From Nostoc sp. UCD121 (lineage in GTDB: Bacteria; Cyanobacteriota; Cyanobacteriia; Cyanobacteriales; Nostocaceae), in assembly GCF_014222285.1 (NCBI RefSeq), contig NZ_JACKZS010000011.1:1-64000 (forward strand): a DNA stretch of 64,000 nucleotides. Reading direction: 5' to 3'. Under the pieces are notes generated by a model. It was given only the letters and a program-made list of their open reading frames with translations. It did not search any database and was not told the origin of the DNA. The position numbers were made by a program, and so were the translations under genes. This document shows positions 9,097-17,928 of this stretch, piece after piece. The number at the start of each line of letters is the position of its first letter. The stretch's first letter is position 1.

Positions 9097-10059
9097 TTAT
9101 AACTCCAAGGGCGCAAAAACACCCAAGTTTTCCTCTAGTACGTATCTTAATACTGACTTAGTAGCCATAAGTAATCCGATTCTAGCTTGTGCTAACTCTG
9201 GTAATGTAACTTTCACCTCACCCCAAATCCGGCAATTAGACCAGAAGTCTTCAAAAGCTTGACTCAAATTCAGCGCTAATTTTTCCCATTTCACAGAACC
9301 GTTAATATCAGGGGACTCTATGTTGTCTACTACTTGTATTAACTCGGCAATTAAACGACGCTCACCTGGATGATTTAGTCGTAATGTTTCATCACCGTTG
9401 AGCCAAGGTAGAGGGTTAGGAGAAATAACATCCCAAAAACCTTGACTAGTATTTGTAACAGGTTGTTTAAGTTTAATCAATCCCTGTCGGTGAGCCAGCA
9501 ATACCAGCGAACAGCAACGTGCATGGGCGTGCTGAACAGCAAACAAATTGGGCATTGGGCATTGGGCATTGGGCACAAAAGGTAGAGGGGCAAGGGGCAG
9601 GGGGCAAGGGAGAGAATTAAAAATTACCTCTTTCCCCCCTGCTCCCTGCTCCCTGCTCCCCTGCCCTCTTCCCACTTCCATCTCCCCCTCTTCCCCCGAA
9701 CTCCCGACTACGAGACTTTGTAACCAAGTCGCTAAGGTCGAGTGAGTCAATTCAAAATGTATCCAGCCAGGGGGAACAATTTGGATGCTAAAAACGTCAC
9801 CACAAGTCCTTGATAAATCAGATGCGATCGCACTAGCAAGCTCCATAGCTTTTCGATTCTGAGATTTTGACAGTTGCAGAGCCACACTTGAGGTATATAA
9901 AACTCTATTTTCATCTCTATCTTTATGTAGAAGATTTTTTTTATCTTTTATGCATCCATTTTCTGCATTATAAGTATCAATGCTTAGTGATTTTATTAAA
10001 TAACCGTACAATAACTGCTTGATTGACTTATATTTGCTAACTGGTAATTTATAATGCAC
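9097..10059 (-). CDS. Orphan DALR anticodon-binding-domain protein (ArgS-like C-terminus)
   Basis: This 320-residue protein has no aminoacyl-tRNA synthetase catalytic core but ends with a DALR-type anticodon-binding domain like that of arginyl-tRNA synthetase: NLFAVQHAHARCCSLVLLAH and later LPELAQARIGLLMATKSVLR. Proteins of this kind are annotated in cyanobacteria as DALR-domain proteins; the role is unproven and might be tRNA binding or regulation. Start is GTG at 10059. Residues about 125-170 (DNA about 9551-9700) are low-complexity and are the translation of a dispersed Nostoc repeat that also occurs between genes at 59460-59565. It is inserted in frame, so the gene may still be functional. 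Confidence 0.7.
   Translation of the reverse strand: MHYKLPVSKYKSIKQLLYGYLIKSLSIDTYNAENGCIKDKKNLLHKDRDENRVLYTSSVALQLSKSQNRKAMELASAIASDLSRTCGDVFSIQIVPPGWIHFELTHSTLATWLQSLVVGSSGEEGEMEVGRGQGSREQGAGGKEVIFNSLPCPLPLAPLPFVPNAQCPMPNLFAVQHAHARCCSLVLLAHRQGLIKLKQPVTNTSQGFWDVISPNPLPWLNGDETLRLNHPGERRLIAELIQVVDNIESPDINGSVKWEKLALNLSQAFEDFWSNCRIWGEVKVTLPELAQARIGLLMATKSVLRYVLEENLGVFAPLEL
9551..9700. repeat. Dispersed purine/pyrimidine repeat inside a coding region
   Basis: Tandem GGGCATT units are followed by GGGGCAAGGGGCAGG and then CTCCCTGCTCCCTGCTCC. The same composite occurs between genes at 59460-59565 and in parts at 42207-42346 and 53401-53490. Here it interrupts the DALR-domain gene without changing its frame. 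Confidence 0.8.
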
Positions 10060-10370
10060 GTAATATTATTTAAACAGCCATGTAAGATATATTTGTTACT
10101 TTTCTGTCATCTATCTTGCGGTATAAATTGAATTTAGATGAAGAAAAATGAGAAGAGGATAAAATTTGATGAATAATCGATGAATAGTAAGTAAACTTTA
10201 CTACCATCATTGTACAGTAGGAAGTATAACAAAAGAGTAGAGAGTAATTTGCTTTCTATTCTTTGGATTGGCTGGCGCTGTTAGGCGTTAAGCCTGCCTC
10301 GTCAACACAAAGACACTCCTTGCACCTTTTGATCACGTCTTTGTCTTCAGCCGAACGCTCTTTGTTACCT

Positions 10371-11090
10371 ATGCAATCTCCATCCTCCTTTTCTGAGGCA
10401 TCACGGCCTTTCTTAACTTGGCAACGAATTCTTGACTGGGCTCAAGAACACTATCGATGCCGTACCTTTAGCAAAGATGAGCGCATTCCAGCCCGGCCTG
10501 GATTGCTATATTTGGTGCAAAGGGGTGCGATCCGCATGGTAGGAACCGCCCAAGTTAGTGCAACAGCTAGTCAACTAACGTCTCGACGAATCAACAGAAC
10601 CCCAGAAGAAGCGTTCTTGGGTTTTGTGGGAGCGGGACAGCCATTTGAAATTGTTGCTCAGTCGCCATTTACACTCCAGGCTTACGCCCATGTTGACCAA
10701 ACTGCGGTGCTGTGGATGTACTGGCATGACCTAGACAACTGGCCTCACTTCCGTCGTGAAGTTATGGATGCCTTTAGGTATCAGCACCAGCGTAAGCTAC
10801 TGTGGCTGAGTGCCTTGGGACAACGCCGTACAATTGATCGACTCTTAGGATTTCTCACATTGTTAATTGAGGAATATGGAGAGCCAGCAATGAGCGACAC
10901 CGATCCTGATGTGATTCGCGGCTATTGTCTGCCTTTCCCCCTCACCCATGCCCAAATTGGTAGCGCGATTGGTTCGACCCGTGTCACCGTCACCCGCTTG
11001 ATGGGTAAGCTGCGTCAACGCGGCTTAATCCTCACCCAAGGGGATAATTTAATTTGTTTGCCAGCAGAATCGATTAATAGAGCTGGTTAA
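10371..11090 (+). CDS. devH: Crp/Fnr-family transcription regulator, DevH type
   Basis: A 239-residue regulator with an N-terminal cyclic-nucleotide-binding-like beta barrel and a C-terminal helix-turn-helix at about 191-220 containing IGSAIGSTRVTVTRLMGKLR, the NtcA/DevH type. It differs from NtcA in the rest. In Anabaena PCC 7120 I recall devH lying just before pacR and the trxC-ndhF-ndhD genes; the same neighbours follow here at 16.7-24.8 kb, which supports the assignment. DevH is required for the glycolipid layer of heterocysts. The frame extends upstream to a TTG at 10263, but the ATG at 10371 (MQSPSSF) is the likely start. The five genes between devH and trxC include a block (11.1-16.4 kb) that may be a strain-specific insertion. 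Confidence 0.75.
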   Translation: MQSPSSFSEASRPFLTWQRILDWAQEHYRCRTFSKDERIPARPGLLYLVQRGAIRMVGTAQVSATASQLTSRRINRTPEEAFLGFVGAGQPFEIVAQSPFTLQAYAHVDQTAVLWMYWHDLDNWPHFRREVMDAFRYQHQRKLLWLSALGQRRTIDRLLGFLTLLIEEYGEPAMSDTDPDVIRGYCLPFPLTHAQIGSAIGSTRVTVTRLMGKLRQRGLILTQGDNLICLPAESINRAG

Positions 11091-11144
11091 AGCAGAGTTC
11101 AGAGCGGCGATTTCCGCCACTCTGCCTGAGTGTAATCCCAGGTG

Positions 11145-12191
11145 TCAGCGAATTTTGACAAATCCAGCTTGGGTAATCAATTCCTGTCCCTGCTCAGTCA
11201 GCAGTAAGTTGGCGTAAGCGACACCTGCTTGCTGCTCAGTCTGACCATTCTGTTTGACCACCACAAACAGATTGCGGGTAATCGGGTATTTTCCTGATTG
11301 GAAAGCCTCAATATTCAATTTGTTCCGTTTACCAGGACATTCAGACGGGAGGACAAATGTTTCTTGGTAAGGAGCAATATATTGCCCTTGTGTTCGCCCC
11401 AACGGTAAGGGTTTGATTGAACATTGAGGAATCACTTCTGGGGCAGAAGCGTAATAGATACCACCAGAACTACCAGCCAATTTTTGCAAGGCTTGGGTGG
11501 TTGTGGAGACAAATTCCACATTGGGGCTAAAAGCTTGACCACCCAAGATGTCTTGGACAAAAAGTTCTACAGTACCGCCATCAGCAATGCGTCGAGAATA
11601 GGGCTTGATCTGGATATTGGGGCCACCCACCTGGCTCCAATTATTGATTTTGCCTGTGTAAATTGACTTTAATTGGTCTACCGTCAGTCCTGAAATGTTG
11701 AGGTTAGGGTTGACTGCAACTGCTAAACCATCAATAGCTACAGGAATCTGTTTTAAAGTGAATCCACGCTGCTGGGCGCGGCTTAATTCCTGATCGAGAA
11801 CTGGTCGGGAAGACTGGGTAAAGGCTAGTTGACCGTCTATCAGTGACTGGATGCCAGTACCAGAACCAGGAGATGCATTACTGGGTTCTACATAACGCAG
11901 CCGAAATTCTGGTCGCGCCGCTTGAATTGGTGAATCAACTACCAAGCGAATCGGTGCCCATGATGTACTGCCTCCGTAATTAAATAATCCTGTAGGAACA
12001 TCCTTTACTGAAGTGAAAGTATTGCCACTAGGTTGTTCTGAGCCAGTTTGGGGCGTTTTGGTGCTACCAGAATTAATTGTATTTAGCTCAACACCAGACT
12101 TTCTACTAAACCACCAAAAACCGCCAGCTATTAGTCCGGCCGTGATTAGGATGGATAAAACAAGAATAGTCGTTTCATTTTTTTGAGACAT
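11145..12191 (-). CDS. Membrane-tethered PstS/SphX-like solute-binding protein B
   Basis: A 348-residue protein with the PstS-type (PBP-like) fold. The N-terminus is MSQKNET, then a hydrophobic segment (about 8-29), then a Ser/Thr/Gly-rich linker, without an obvious cleavage site or lipobox, so it is probably a membrane-anchored domain facing the periplasm. Binding-domain motifs are FNYGGSTSWAPIR, SGTGIQSLIDGQLAFTQSSR and ADGGTVELFVQ; the first two are where PstS proteins bind phosphate. It is the last gene of the cluster starting with the kinase at 16391 and is closely similar to the protein at 13922-14965. No pstCAB transporter genes are nearby, so a sensing role is as likely as transport. 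Confidence 0.82.
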   Translation of the reverse strand: MSQKNETTILVLSILITAGLIAGGFWWFSRKSGVELNTINSGSTKTPQTGSEQPSGNTFTSVKDVPTGLFNYGGSTSWAPIRLVVDSPIQAARPEFRLRYVEPSNASPGSGTGIQSLIDGQLAFTQSSRPVLDQELSRAQQRGFTLKQIPVAIDGLAVAVNPNLNISGLTVDQLKSIYTGKINNWSQVGGPNIQIKPYSRRIADGGTVELFVQDILGGQAFSPNVEFVSTTTQALQKLAGSSGGIYYASAPEVIPQCSIKPLPLGRTQGQYIAPYQETFVLPSECPGKRNKLNIEAFQSGKYPITRNLFVVVKQNGQTEQQAGVAYANLLLTEQGQELITQAGFVKIR

Positions 12192-12463
12192 AGTAAATTA
12201 CCCGCACGTCCATTCAATATAAGTGCTTAATTTAATAGGTGCTTGCTACTTGAGATTGTATTGGCAGGACGGGTGTTTTGTTAGTGAATTATGACAAATC
12301 CTAACTTCTGATTATTTTAGGGTTCTAGATATAGTAAATTTCCTTTGAATTATTTGTTACTTCTGTTAGTTGATCTTAAAATTTTTCCCTATAAAGCTCA
12401 ATTTCTCATCTTGAGAGCTTTTTTAGGTTAACTATTGGTTAATTTTTAATTTTTTATTGCTGA

Positions 12464-13864
12464 TTAACGTACTGGCTCAAAGTCATAACCTGTGCGAGAG
12501 CGAGAACCAGGAACAATTTTTACAAGTTGGACTGGCGCATTGCGATCGCCTGATGCTAAAAACCGAATTGTACCAGAAGCGCCGGTGGCAGAGAAGTCAG
12601 AAGAAAAGAGTGCTTGTTGAACTCCAGAACGTGTGGGATTGCGTTTTAATGCGGCAATCAAAGCCACTGTAGCATCATAGCTGAGAGCGCTTCGCCAACT
12701 CACATCACCACCCCATAGCTGCCGAGATTTCTGGGGAAAATCTGACTTAAGATCGCCGTCAATATGCCAGGGAACTGCCACTAGCATCCCCACAGCTTGT
12801 TCTCTACCAATCTCTAAAGTTTTGGCGGTATAAACATCATCTCCTGCCAGCAGAGTTAACTTCTTTTGATTAATCTGAATTACTTGCAGCGCTTTATCGA
12901 GAGTTTCTGTGTTAGCAGCTAACATCAACACTTCTGCACCTTGTTTAGTTGCTTCTTCTATACTTTTAGCTGCACTAAAATCCGCCTTGGATAAATCAAA
13001 TTCGCTGGATACCTGTCCACCTTCTAGGGAAACAGATGAAACAAACTCCGACTTTAAGGACTGGCTATAGTTGCTTTGTGAATTAAAGAAAACCACTGCA
13101 TTTTTTTTCTGCAAAGTTCTGACCATATAGTTGGCTAAACTTCTCGCAGCCATAAAATCACTGGGAACCGTGCGAAAAACGTAGCGGCTAAAGTTAGAAA
13201 TTTTGACAGATGTACTGGTAGGGGAAATTGCTACAAGCTGTCCAGAAGTATAAATAGTACCTGCGGCTAAAGTAGAATCGCTAGTGACGGGCCCAACTAC
13301 ACCTAATACTTCTGAATTGCTGACTAGGCTAGAAGCGATTTGCTTTGCTATTTCTGGATTGTCGTCGTCGTTAGCTATGCCTACCCGCAACAGTACTCCT
13401 TTGGCTCCCCCAGAGGTATTAATTTCATTTTGGGCTTGAGCGATGCCACGTAAAATTTCTAAAGAAGCATTGGGATCAGTGCTTATTGGTACAGAAGCTA
13501 CAATGGTGTAACTCTTGGAAGAACCGATGCGGGCGTTATTAAGAAAGATCAGTGCTTCTGGATCGTTACGGTTGAGTTTTAGGGAATCTGTGAAATTAGC
13601 GATCGCTTTATCATAACTTTTCGCAGCCATCGCCTGGACTCCTTCTTTTTTTGCAGCAGAAACCGCACCTGGAGTCAAAGTTTTGTCCCCAAAACTAATT
13701 CGGTCTTGTAGGGATGGATTGTTAGCTGGTTCTGAACCTGGAATGATGGTATTACCTATTTTGGCTCCAGAGCCATTAGTAAACCACCACACACCACCGC
13801 CAACTATGCCAACTGTCAGCAACAGAGCCAAGGCTAAAATTTTGGTTTCATTCTTTTGTGACAT
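12464..13864 (-). CDS. Membrane-tethered LIV-type (type I) solute-binding protein with TPR-like segment
   Basis: A 466-residue protein that begins with the same MSQKNET leader and hydrophobic segment as its two neighbours. A TPR-like helical pair follows at about 70-110 (AMAAKSYDKAIANFTDSLKL, then NDPEALIFLNNARI). The rest, about 115-460, is a periplasmic binding protein of the branched-chain amino acid/amide type (GILV-like features: GPVTSDSTLAAG, VAISPTSTSV, SYDATVALIAALKR). No ABC permease or ATPase accompanies it. The ATG at 13864 is preferred over a TTG at 13870. It is transcribed with the kinase and the two PstS-like genes. Confidence 0.82.
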   Translation of the reverse strand: MSQKNETKILALALLLTVGIVGGGVWWFTNGSGAKIGNTIIPGSEPANNPSLQDRISFGDKTLTPGAVSAAKKEGVQAMAAKSYDKAIANFTDSLKLNRNDPEALIFLNNARIGSSKSYTIVASVPISTDPNASLEILRGIAQAQNEINTSGGAKGVLLRVGIANDDDNPEIAKQIASSLVSNSEVLGVVGPVTSDSTLAAGTIYTSGQLVAISPTSTSVKISNFSRYVFRTVPSDFMAARSLANYMVRTLQKKNAVVFFNSQSNYSQSLKSEFVSSVSLEGGQVSSEFDLSKADFSAAKSIEEATKQGAEVLMLAANTETLDKALQVIQINQKKLTLLAGDDVYTAKTLEIGREQAVGMLVAVPWHIDGDLKSDFPQKSRQLWGGDVSWRSALSYDATVALIAALKRNPTRSGVQQALFSSDFSATGASGTIRFLASGDRNAPVQLVKIVPGSRSRTGYDFEPVR

Positions 13865-13921
13865 GAACAAATTTTCATAAAATAGAAATGTTTATTATTT
13901 GGCTAAATCTGACTGTTTTGT

Positions 13922-14965
13922 TTATTTAATTCTGACAAATCCAGTCTTTTCGATCAGGTCTTGACTCTGAGGTGTCAGCAGCCAATCTGCATAAGCAACG
14001 CCTGCTTGCTGATCTGCTTGGCCATTCTGTTTAACAATTACAAATAAATTGCGGGTAATTGCATAATCTCCACTACGAAATGCCTGACTATTCAATTGAT
14101 TACGTTTATTAGGACATTGAGATGGAGTTACAAATGGTTCTTGGTAAGGAGGCACAAATTGACTAGTTGTGCGTCCCAGTGGTATGGGTTTAATAATACA
14201 CTGAGGTACAACCTCTGGGGCAGAAGCATAGTAAATTCCCCCAGGATTTGCAGCTACTTTTCGTACTGCTTCAGTGGTCGTGTCAACATAACTAATATTG
14301 GCACCAAACTTTTCTTTATTTAGAACATTTTCGACAAAGAATTCTACTGTACCCCCAGCTTCTTCGCTACGAGAGTAAGCTGTAATTGGTAAATTTGGCC
14401 CACCCACCTGTTGCCAATTAGTAATTTTGCCTGTGTAGATGTCTTTGAGTTGGGCGACAGTTAAACCAGGGATAGTAAGATTGTGGTTAACTGCGATCGC
14501 AATTCCATCAATCGCCACTGGAATTTCTTTCAGACTGAACCCTTTTTGTTGAGCTTCGGCATTTTCTTCAGCTTTAACTGAGCGAGAAGATTGAGAAAAA
14601 GCTAATTGATTGTCTATCAACATCCGAATACCAGTTCCAGATCCTGCTTGACCTGATGGAGGTTGAGTGTAGCGTAAGCTAAACCGAGGACACTGGCTTT
14701 GCAGTGAAGAATCTACATCTTTACGGATGGTTGCCCAGGTTGTGCTACCACCATAGTTGAATGTCCCCTTTGGGAGGTTGGACACGTTACATTTATTGAC
14801 AAGCTTATTTACGGAGTTATCTGTATTACCAGTCTCCGAAGGTTTAGCAACAGTCCCATTTAGTTGCGCCCACCGTTCCATAAAAAACCATAAGCCACCA
14901 AAGATTAAACCAATGGTGATGACAACGGCTAAGAAAAGGCTAAGTGTTTCGTTTTTCTGAGACAT
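13922..14965 (-). CDS. Membrane-tethered PstS/SphX-like solute-binding protein A
   Basis: A 347-residue paralogue of the protein at 11145-12191. It has the MSQKNET leader, one hydrophobic segment (about 8-29) and a PstS-like binding domain with FNYGGSTTWATIRKDVDSSL, GSGTGIRMLIDNQLAFSQSS and EEAGGTVEFFVE. It ends GFVRIK, almost the same as the GFVKIR of the paralogue, so the pair arose by duplication, apparently with the LIV-type gene later between them or duplicated around it. It lies 28 bases after the kinase stop, which supports co-transcription. Confidence 0.83.
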   Translation of the reverse strand: MSQKNETLSLFLAVVITIGLIFGGLWFFMERWAQLNGTVAKPSETGNTDNSVNKLVNKCNVSNLPKGTFNYGGSTTWATIRKDVDSSLQSQCPRFSLRYTQPPSGQAGSGTGIRMLIDNQLAFSQSSRSVKAEENAEAQQKGFSLKEIPVAIDGIAIAVNHNLTIPGLTVAQLKDIYTGKITNWQQVGGPNLPITAYSRSEEAGGTVEFFVENVLNKEKFGANISYVDTTTEAVRKVAANPGGIYYASAPEVVPQCIIKPIPLGRTTSQFVPPYQEPFVTPSQCPNKRNQLNSQAFRSGDYAITRNLFVIVKQNGQADQQAGVAYADWLLTPQSQDLIEKTGFVRIK

Positions 14966-14993
14966 TTTGTGGCTGTTAACACCATTAGTTTTT

Positions 14994-16391
14994 TTAGAGT
15001 ATGAGAGATAATAATTTATAAATAAGTCGAAATATGGCTGTTAGTGAAATTGCTACCAAAGCGGCTGCAACTGATAAAATAATCACTCCCTGAATCTGAA
15101 GTGCTCCCTGTAAAAATGGGATAAAAAAAATAATTGCAAGAGTAATTATTGGAATAATTAATAAATCGAACTTTTCAATCCAACGCTTAGTTTGGGCAAA
15201 TACCAGTATTCCCAAAATTACAGATGTCACGCTTAAAGTAACTATTAATGATTGTACTAGACTGAAGAGGGAGATCGCTATTAATGCGCCCTCAAATCCA
15301 CTAAATGCCGCCCCGCCCAATAATTCCACTATAGAAAATGCTAATTGAGTTGCTGGACGCTGGGAGACGACGGGATGAGAAAGTTGAGGTGATTGTGGCG
15401 GAAGTGTTAGAGAAGGTGAATTAAGTTGTGTCGCAGCTAGAAACTGTGAATAAAGTGTATCAAGAACTTCCTGCGCCGACAGAAAACGCTGGTTAGCAGC
15501 AGGTAGCAGCATCTTATCTAAAATGTCAGCAAGGCGAGGATTGACACTCACTTGTTCGCGCCATTTCCACTGGTTTCTATAGGCATCAAATAGTTGAATT
15601 GCTTCTTGATTTGTTAACAACGTAATAATAGTGACAGCTAAAGCGTATAAGTCTGTAGATGGGAATACTTGCCCTCCAGACATCTGTTCAGGTGGTGCAA
15701 ATCCCATAGAATAAATTCCTGTGGAAGAAGCAGCTCCTAGTGCAACATTTGTTACTTGCTTAACTGCGCCAAAATCTAATAGAAAAAGTTTCCCATCACG
15801 ACGGCGCATGATGTTAGAAGGTTTAATATCTCTGTGGATAATGCCTCGCTCGTGGACAAACTTTAGCACCTTCAGGATTTCTTGCAGCACCTCTAAGACT
15901 TGGTGTTCAGAAAATTTGCCCTGTTGAACTAATTCTTCTTCTAAATTTTGCCCATCAATATATTCTTGTACTAAGTAAAAAAATTGGTCTTCCTGTCCTG
16001 ATTGCGAACTATTAACTATCACTGGGAAAAAGGCAAACAGGTCAGGAATTTGTTCGTGATCGTTACCAAGTTGTGCTAGAACGTCTGCCTCTCTCTCAAA
16101 CATTATCTGCGCTTGTTGCAGTTGAGTTAAGGTTAAATTACCCACTGGTTGAAACTGCTTAACCACGCATTGACGCATTCCTGGGATGCGGCGATCGCGT
16201 GCCAAAAATGCCGCTCCAAACCCGCCCCTTCCCAGCAACTTCGTAGGTACATATCGACCATCTAATAGCAGTGGCATACCACACGTAGTACAGTATTTTT
16301 GCTGCGTTGTTTTCAGGGTCGTAATATCGTCTAAATCAGCAAAATAGTTTTGTGGGCGCGGGCAACGTGGACGAGTACAGTAAACTTCCAT
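14994..16391 (-). CDS. Membrane Ser/Thr protein kinase with N-terminal zinc ribbon
   Basis: A 465-residue Hanks-type kinase. Cys5, Cys10, Cys34 and Cys37 form a zinc-ribbon-like module typical of the cyanobacterial 4-Cys kinases. The kinase domain (about 48-310) has the glycine loop GRGGFG at 54-59, catalytic Lys78, HRDIKPSN with Asp188, DFG at 206-208 and APPE at 232-235; all key residues are intact. After a Pro/Ser-rich linker the C-terminus (about 350-465) has four or so hydrophobic segments, so the kinase is anchored in the membrane with its catalytic domain in the cytoplasm. It is the first gene of a cluster with three tethered solute-binding proteins. Confidence 0.9.
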   Translation of the reverse strand: MEVYCTRPRCPRPQNYFADLDDITTLKTTQQKYCTTCGMPLLLDGRYVPTKLLGRGGFGAAFLARDRRIPGMRQCVVKQFQPVGNLTLTQLQQAQIMFEREADVLAQLGNDHEQIPDLFAFFPVIVNSSQSGQEDQFFYLVQEYIDGQNLEEELVQQGKFSEHQVLEVLQEILKVLKFVHERGIIHRDIKPSNIMRRRDGKLFLLDFGAVKQVTNVALGAASSTGIYSMGFAPPEQMSGGQVFPSTDLYALAVTIITLLTNQEAIQLFDAYRNQWKWREQVSVNPRLADILDKMLLPAANQRFLSAQEVLDTLYSQFLAATQLNSPSLTLPPQSPQLSHPVVSQRPATQLAFSIVELLGGAAFSGFEGALIAISLFSLVQSLIVTLSVTSVILGILVFAQTKRWIEKFDLLIIPIITLAIIFFIPFLQGALQIQGVIILSVAAALVAISLTAIFRLIYKLLSLIL

Positions 16392-16392
16392 T

Positions 16393-16700
16393 TTTGTGAT
16401 TAGTCATTAGTCACTTGTACTGAGCGTAGTCGTACTCCTTCGGAGAAGCAAGCTACGCGTAGCGTCTCGTAGAGAAGTATTGGTCATTTACAAAAAACAA
16501 AGGACTAATAACCTTACCAATTTTAGATTTTAGATTTTGGATTTAAGGAAAAATTTCCCATCCAAAATCTAAAAGCTTGGCTTCATACCCTTGAATTAAT
16601 TCGTGGAGATGAATCAAATAATTTCATGATCTCAAGCTCCACTTTTCCTATGGGAACAATCCAAAATCTTAAATTTAAAATCCAAAATTGTGTTACTAGA
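16393..16700. repeat. Intergenic stretch packed with dispersed repeats
   Basis: This gap upstream of the kinase and downstream of pacR holds no gene. It contains TTAGTCATTAGTCA heptamer units, a copy of the small dispersed repeat AGAAGCAAGCTACGCGTAGC (16441-16476; see 2749-2787), and an inverted pair of TTTTAGATTTTGGATT-like units near 16520-16580 and 16660-16690. The kinase promoter must lie among them. Confidence 0.6.
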
Positions 16701-16702
16701 TT

Positions 16703-17716
16703 TTAGTCTTCGCCAGAGGAGGCGGGTATTGCTATATCCAATGTAGTTAATACGATGTTTTTTTGTGTCAACTTTAACACATCTTGACTCCATCCAGGGT
16801 TAGCAAACTGGGGCAAAATTTCTTGACTAAAGGCTTCTGCGGCCTTGGATCTATAGCGATTGGGATTAAAAATCAACCATAGCGTCCGTTTGACGACTAC
16901 CCCTTCAATAGGGGTACGGTGCAGAACACCCATTTGTAACTCTTTAGCGATCGCACTTGTTGAAACAAAAGCAGCCCCTAAACCAGATTGCACGGCATTC
17001 TTAATTGCTTCAATGGAATTTAGTTCCATTTCAACCTTAAAACGTCTGGTATCAATTTCACAGCGTCCTAGCACTTGGTCAATCACTTTGCGGATGGTCG
17101 ATTGGGAATCTAGGGCAATGAATTGTAATTTATATAGGTCTTCTTTTTGGATTGTTTCAAGTTTAGCAAAGGGGTGAAAGACAGGTAAAATCAGCGCTAG
17201 TTCATCTTCTGCGTAAGAAAGAACTTCCAAAGATTCTGATAGTTCACCAGGAATTTCACCGCCGATTATTGCCAGATCAACTTGTCCATTAGCGACACTC
17301 CAAGCAGTCCGCCGGGTAGAGTGAACGTGTAATTGCACTGCCACATCTGGATATTTTTGTCGGAACATCCCGATCATTCTGGGCAAAAGATAAGTGCCGG
17401 TGGTTTGAGAAGCACCGACAATTAACGTACCACCTTGGAGATTTTGTAAATCCTCAATGGCGCGGCAGGTTTCTTGACACAGACTGAGGATTTTTTCACC
17501 GTAATTTAGAAGTAGATGTCCTGCTTCAGTTAATTGGGCACGTCGTCCTCCACGGTCGAATAAAGGGACATCTAGCTGCCGTTCAAGATTTTGGACTTGT
17601 AAGCTGACGGCAGGCTGTGAGACATAAAGACTATCGGCGGCACGTTTGAAGCTTCCTTCTTGTGCGATCGCTTTTAAAATCCGTAACTGATCTAAAGTGA
17701 AAGGAAGGTCAGACAT
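16703..17716 (-). CDS. pacR: LysR-type regulator PacR/RbcR
   Basis: A 337-residue LysR-type regulator. The winged helix-turn-helix is at about 5-65 ([33 protein letters not shown]), followed by a linker helix and a two-lobed effector domain. The sequence is of the RbcR/Ycf30 group. Gene order (devH, this gene, NnrU-like, trxC, ndhF, ndhD) matches, as I recall, all3953 of Anabaena PCC 7120, called PacR, a regulator of carbon assimilation and photosynthesis genes. A longer frame starts at 17761, but [11 protein letters not shown] at 17716 is the conventional start. It is divergent from the NnrU-like gene, an arrangement that often means shared control. Confidence 0.85.
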   Translation of the reverse strand: MSDLPFTLDQLRILKAIAQEGSFKRAADSLYVSQPAVSLQVQNLERQLDVPLFDRGGRRAQLTEAGHLLLNYGEKILSLCQETCRAIEDLQNLQGGTLIVGASQTTGTYLLPRMIGMFRQKYPDVAVQLHVHSTRRTAWSVANGQVDLAIIGGEIPGELSESLEVLSYAEDELALILPVFHPFAKLETIQKEDLYKLQFIALDSQSTIRKVIDQVLGRCEIDTRRFKVEMELNSIEAIKNAVQSGLGAAFVSTSAIAKELQMGVLHRTPIEGVVVKRTLWLIFNPNRYRSKAAEAFSQEILPQFANPGWSQDVLKLTQKNIVLTTLDIAIPASSGED

Positions 17717-17928
17717 AAGGCTCAACCCACAAACATTGAAAGGAGCGGATGCACACAACAAATAAACTTTGGCAGCAATCAGCCGCGTCTGATTTGTTGC
17801 ATATTAAACTTGAAGACTTGACTCGAAAAGGACAGTAGCACAACATCTTGACTAAAGTCTCCTTTGGAATACTTTGTGGTATTGGTTGTACTGAATTCAA
17901 TTTTCTTTAAATTACTTCACCCGTCTAT

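Noticed and set aside
10371-11090. NtcA as identity of the Crp/Fnr regulator
   Set aside because: The recognition helix is NtcA-like, but the N-terminal part and gene neighbourhood fit DevH better.
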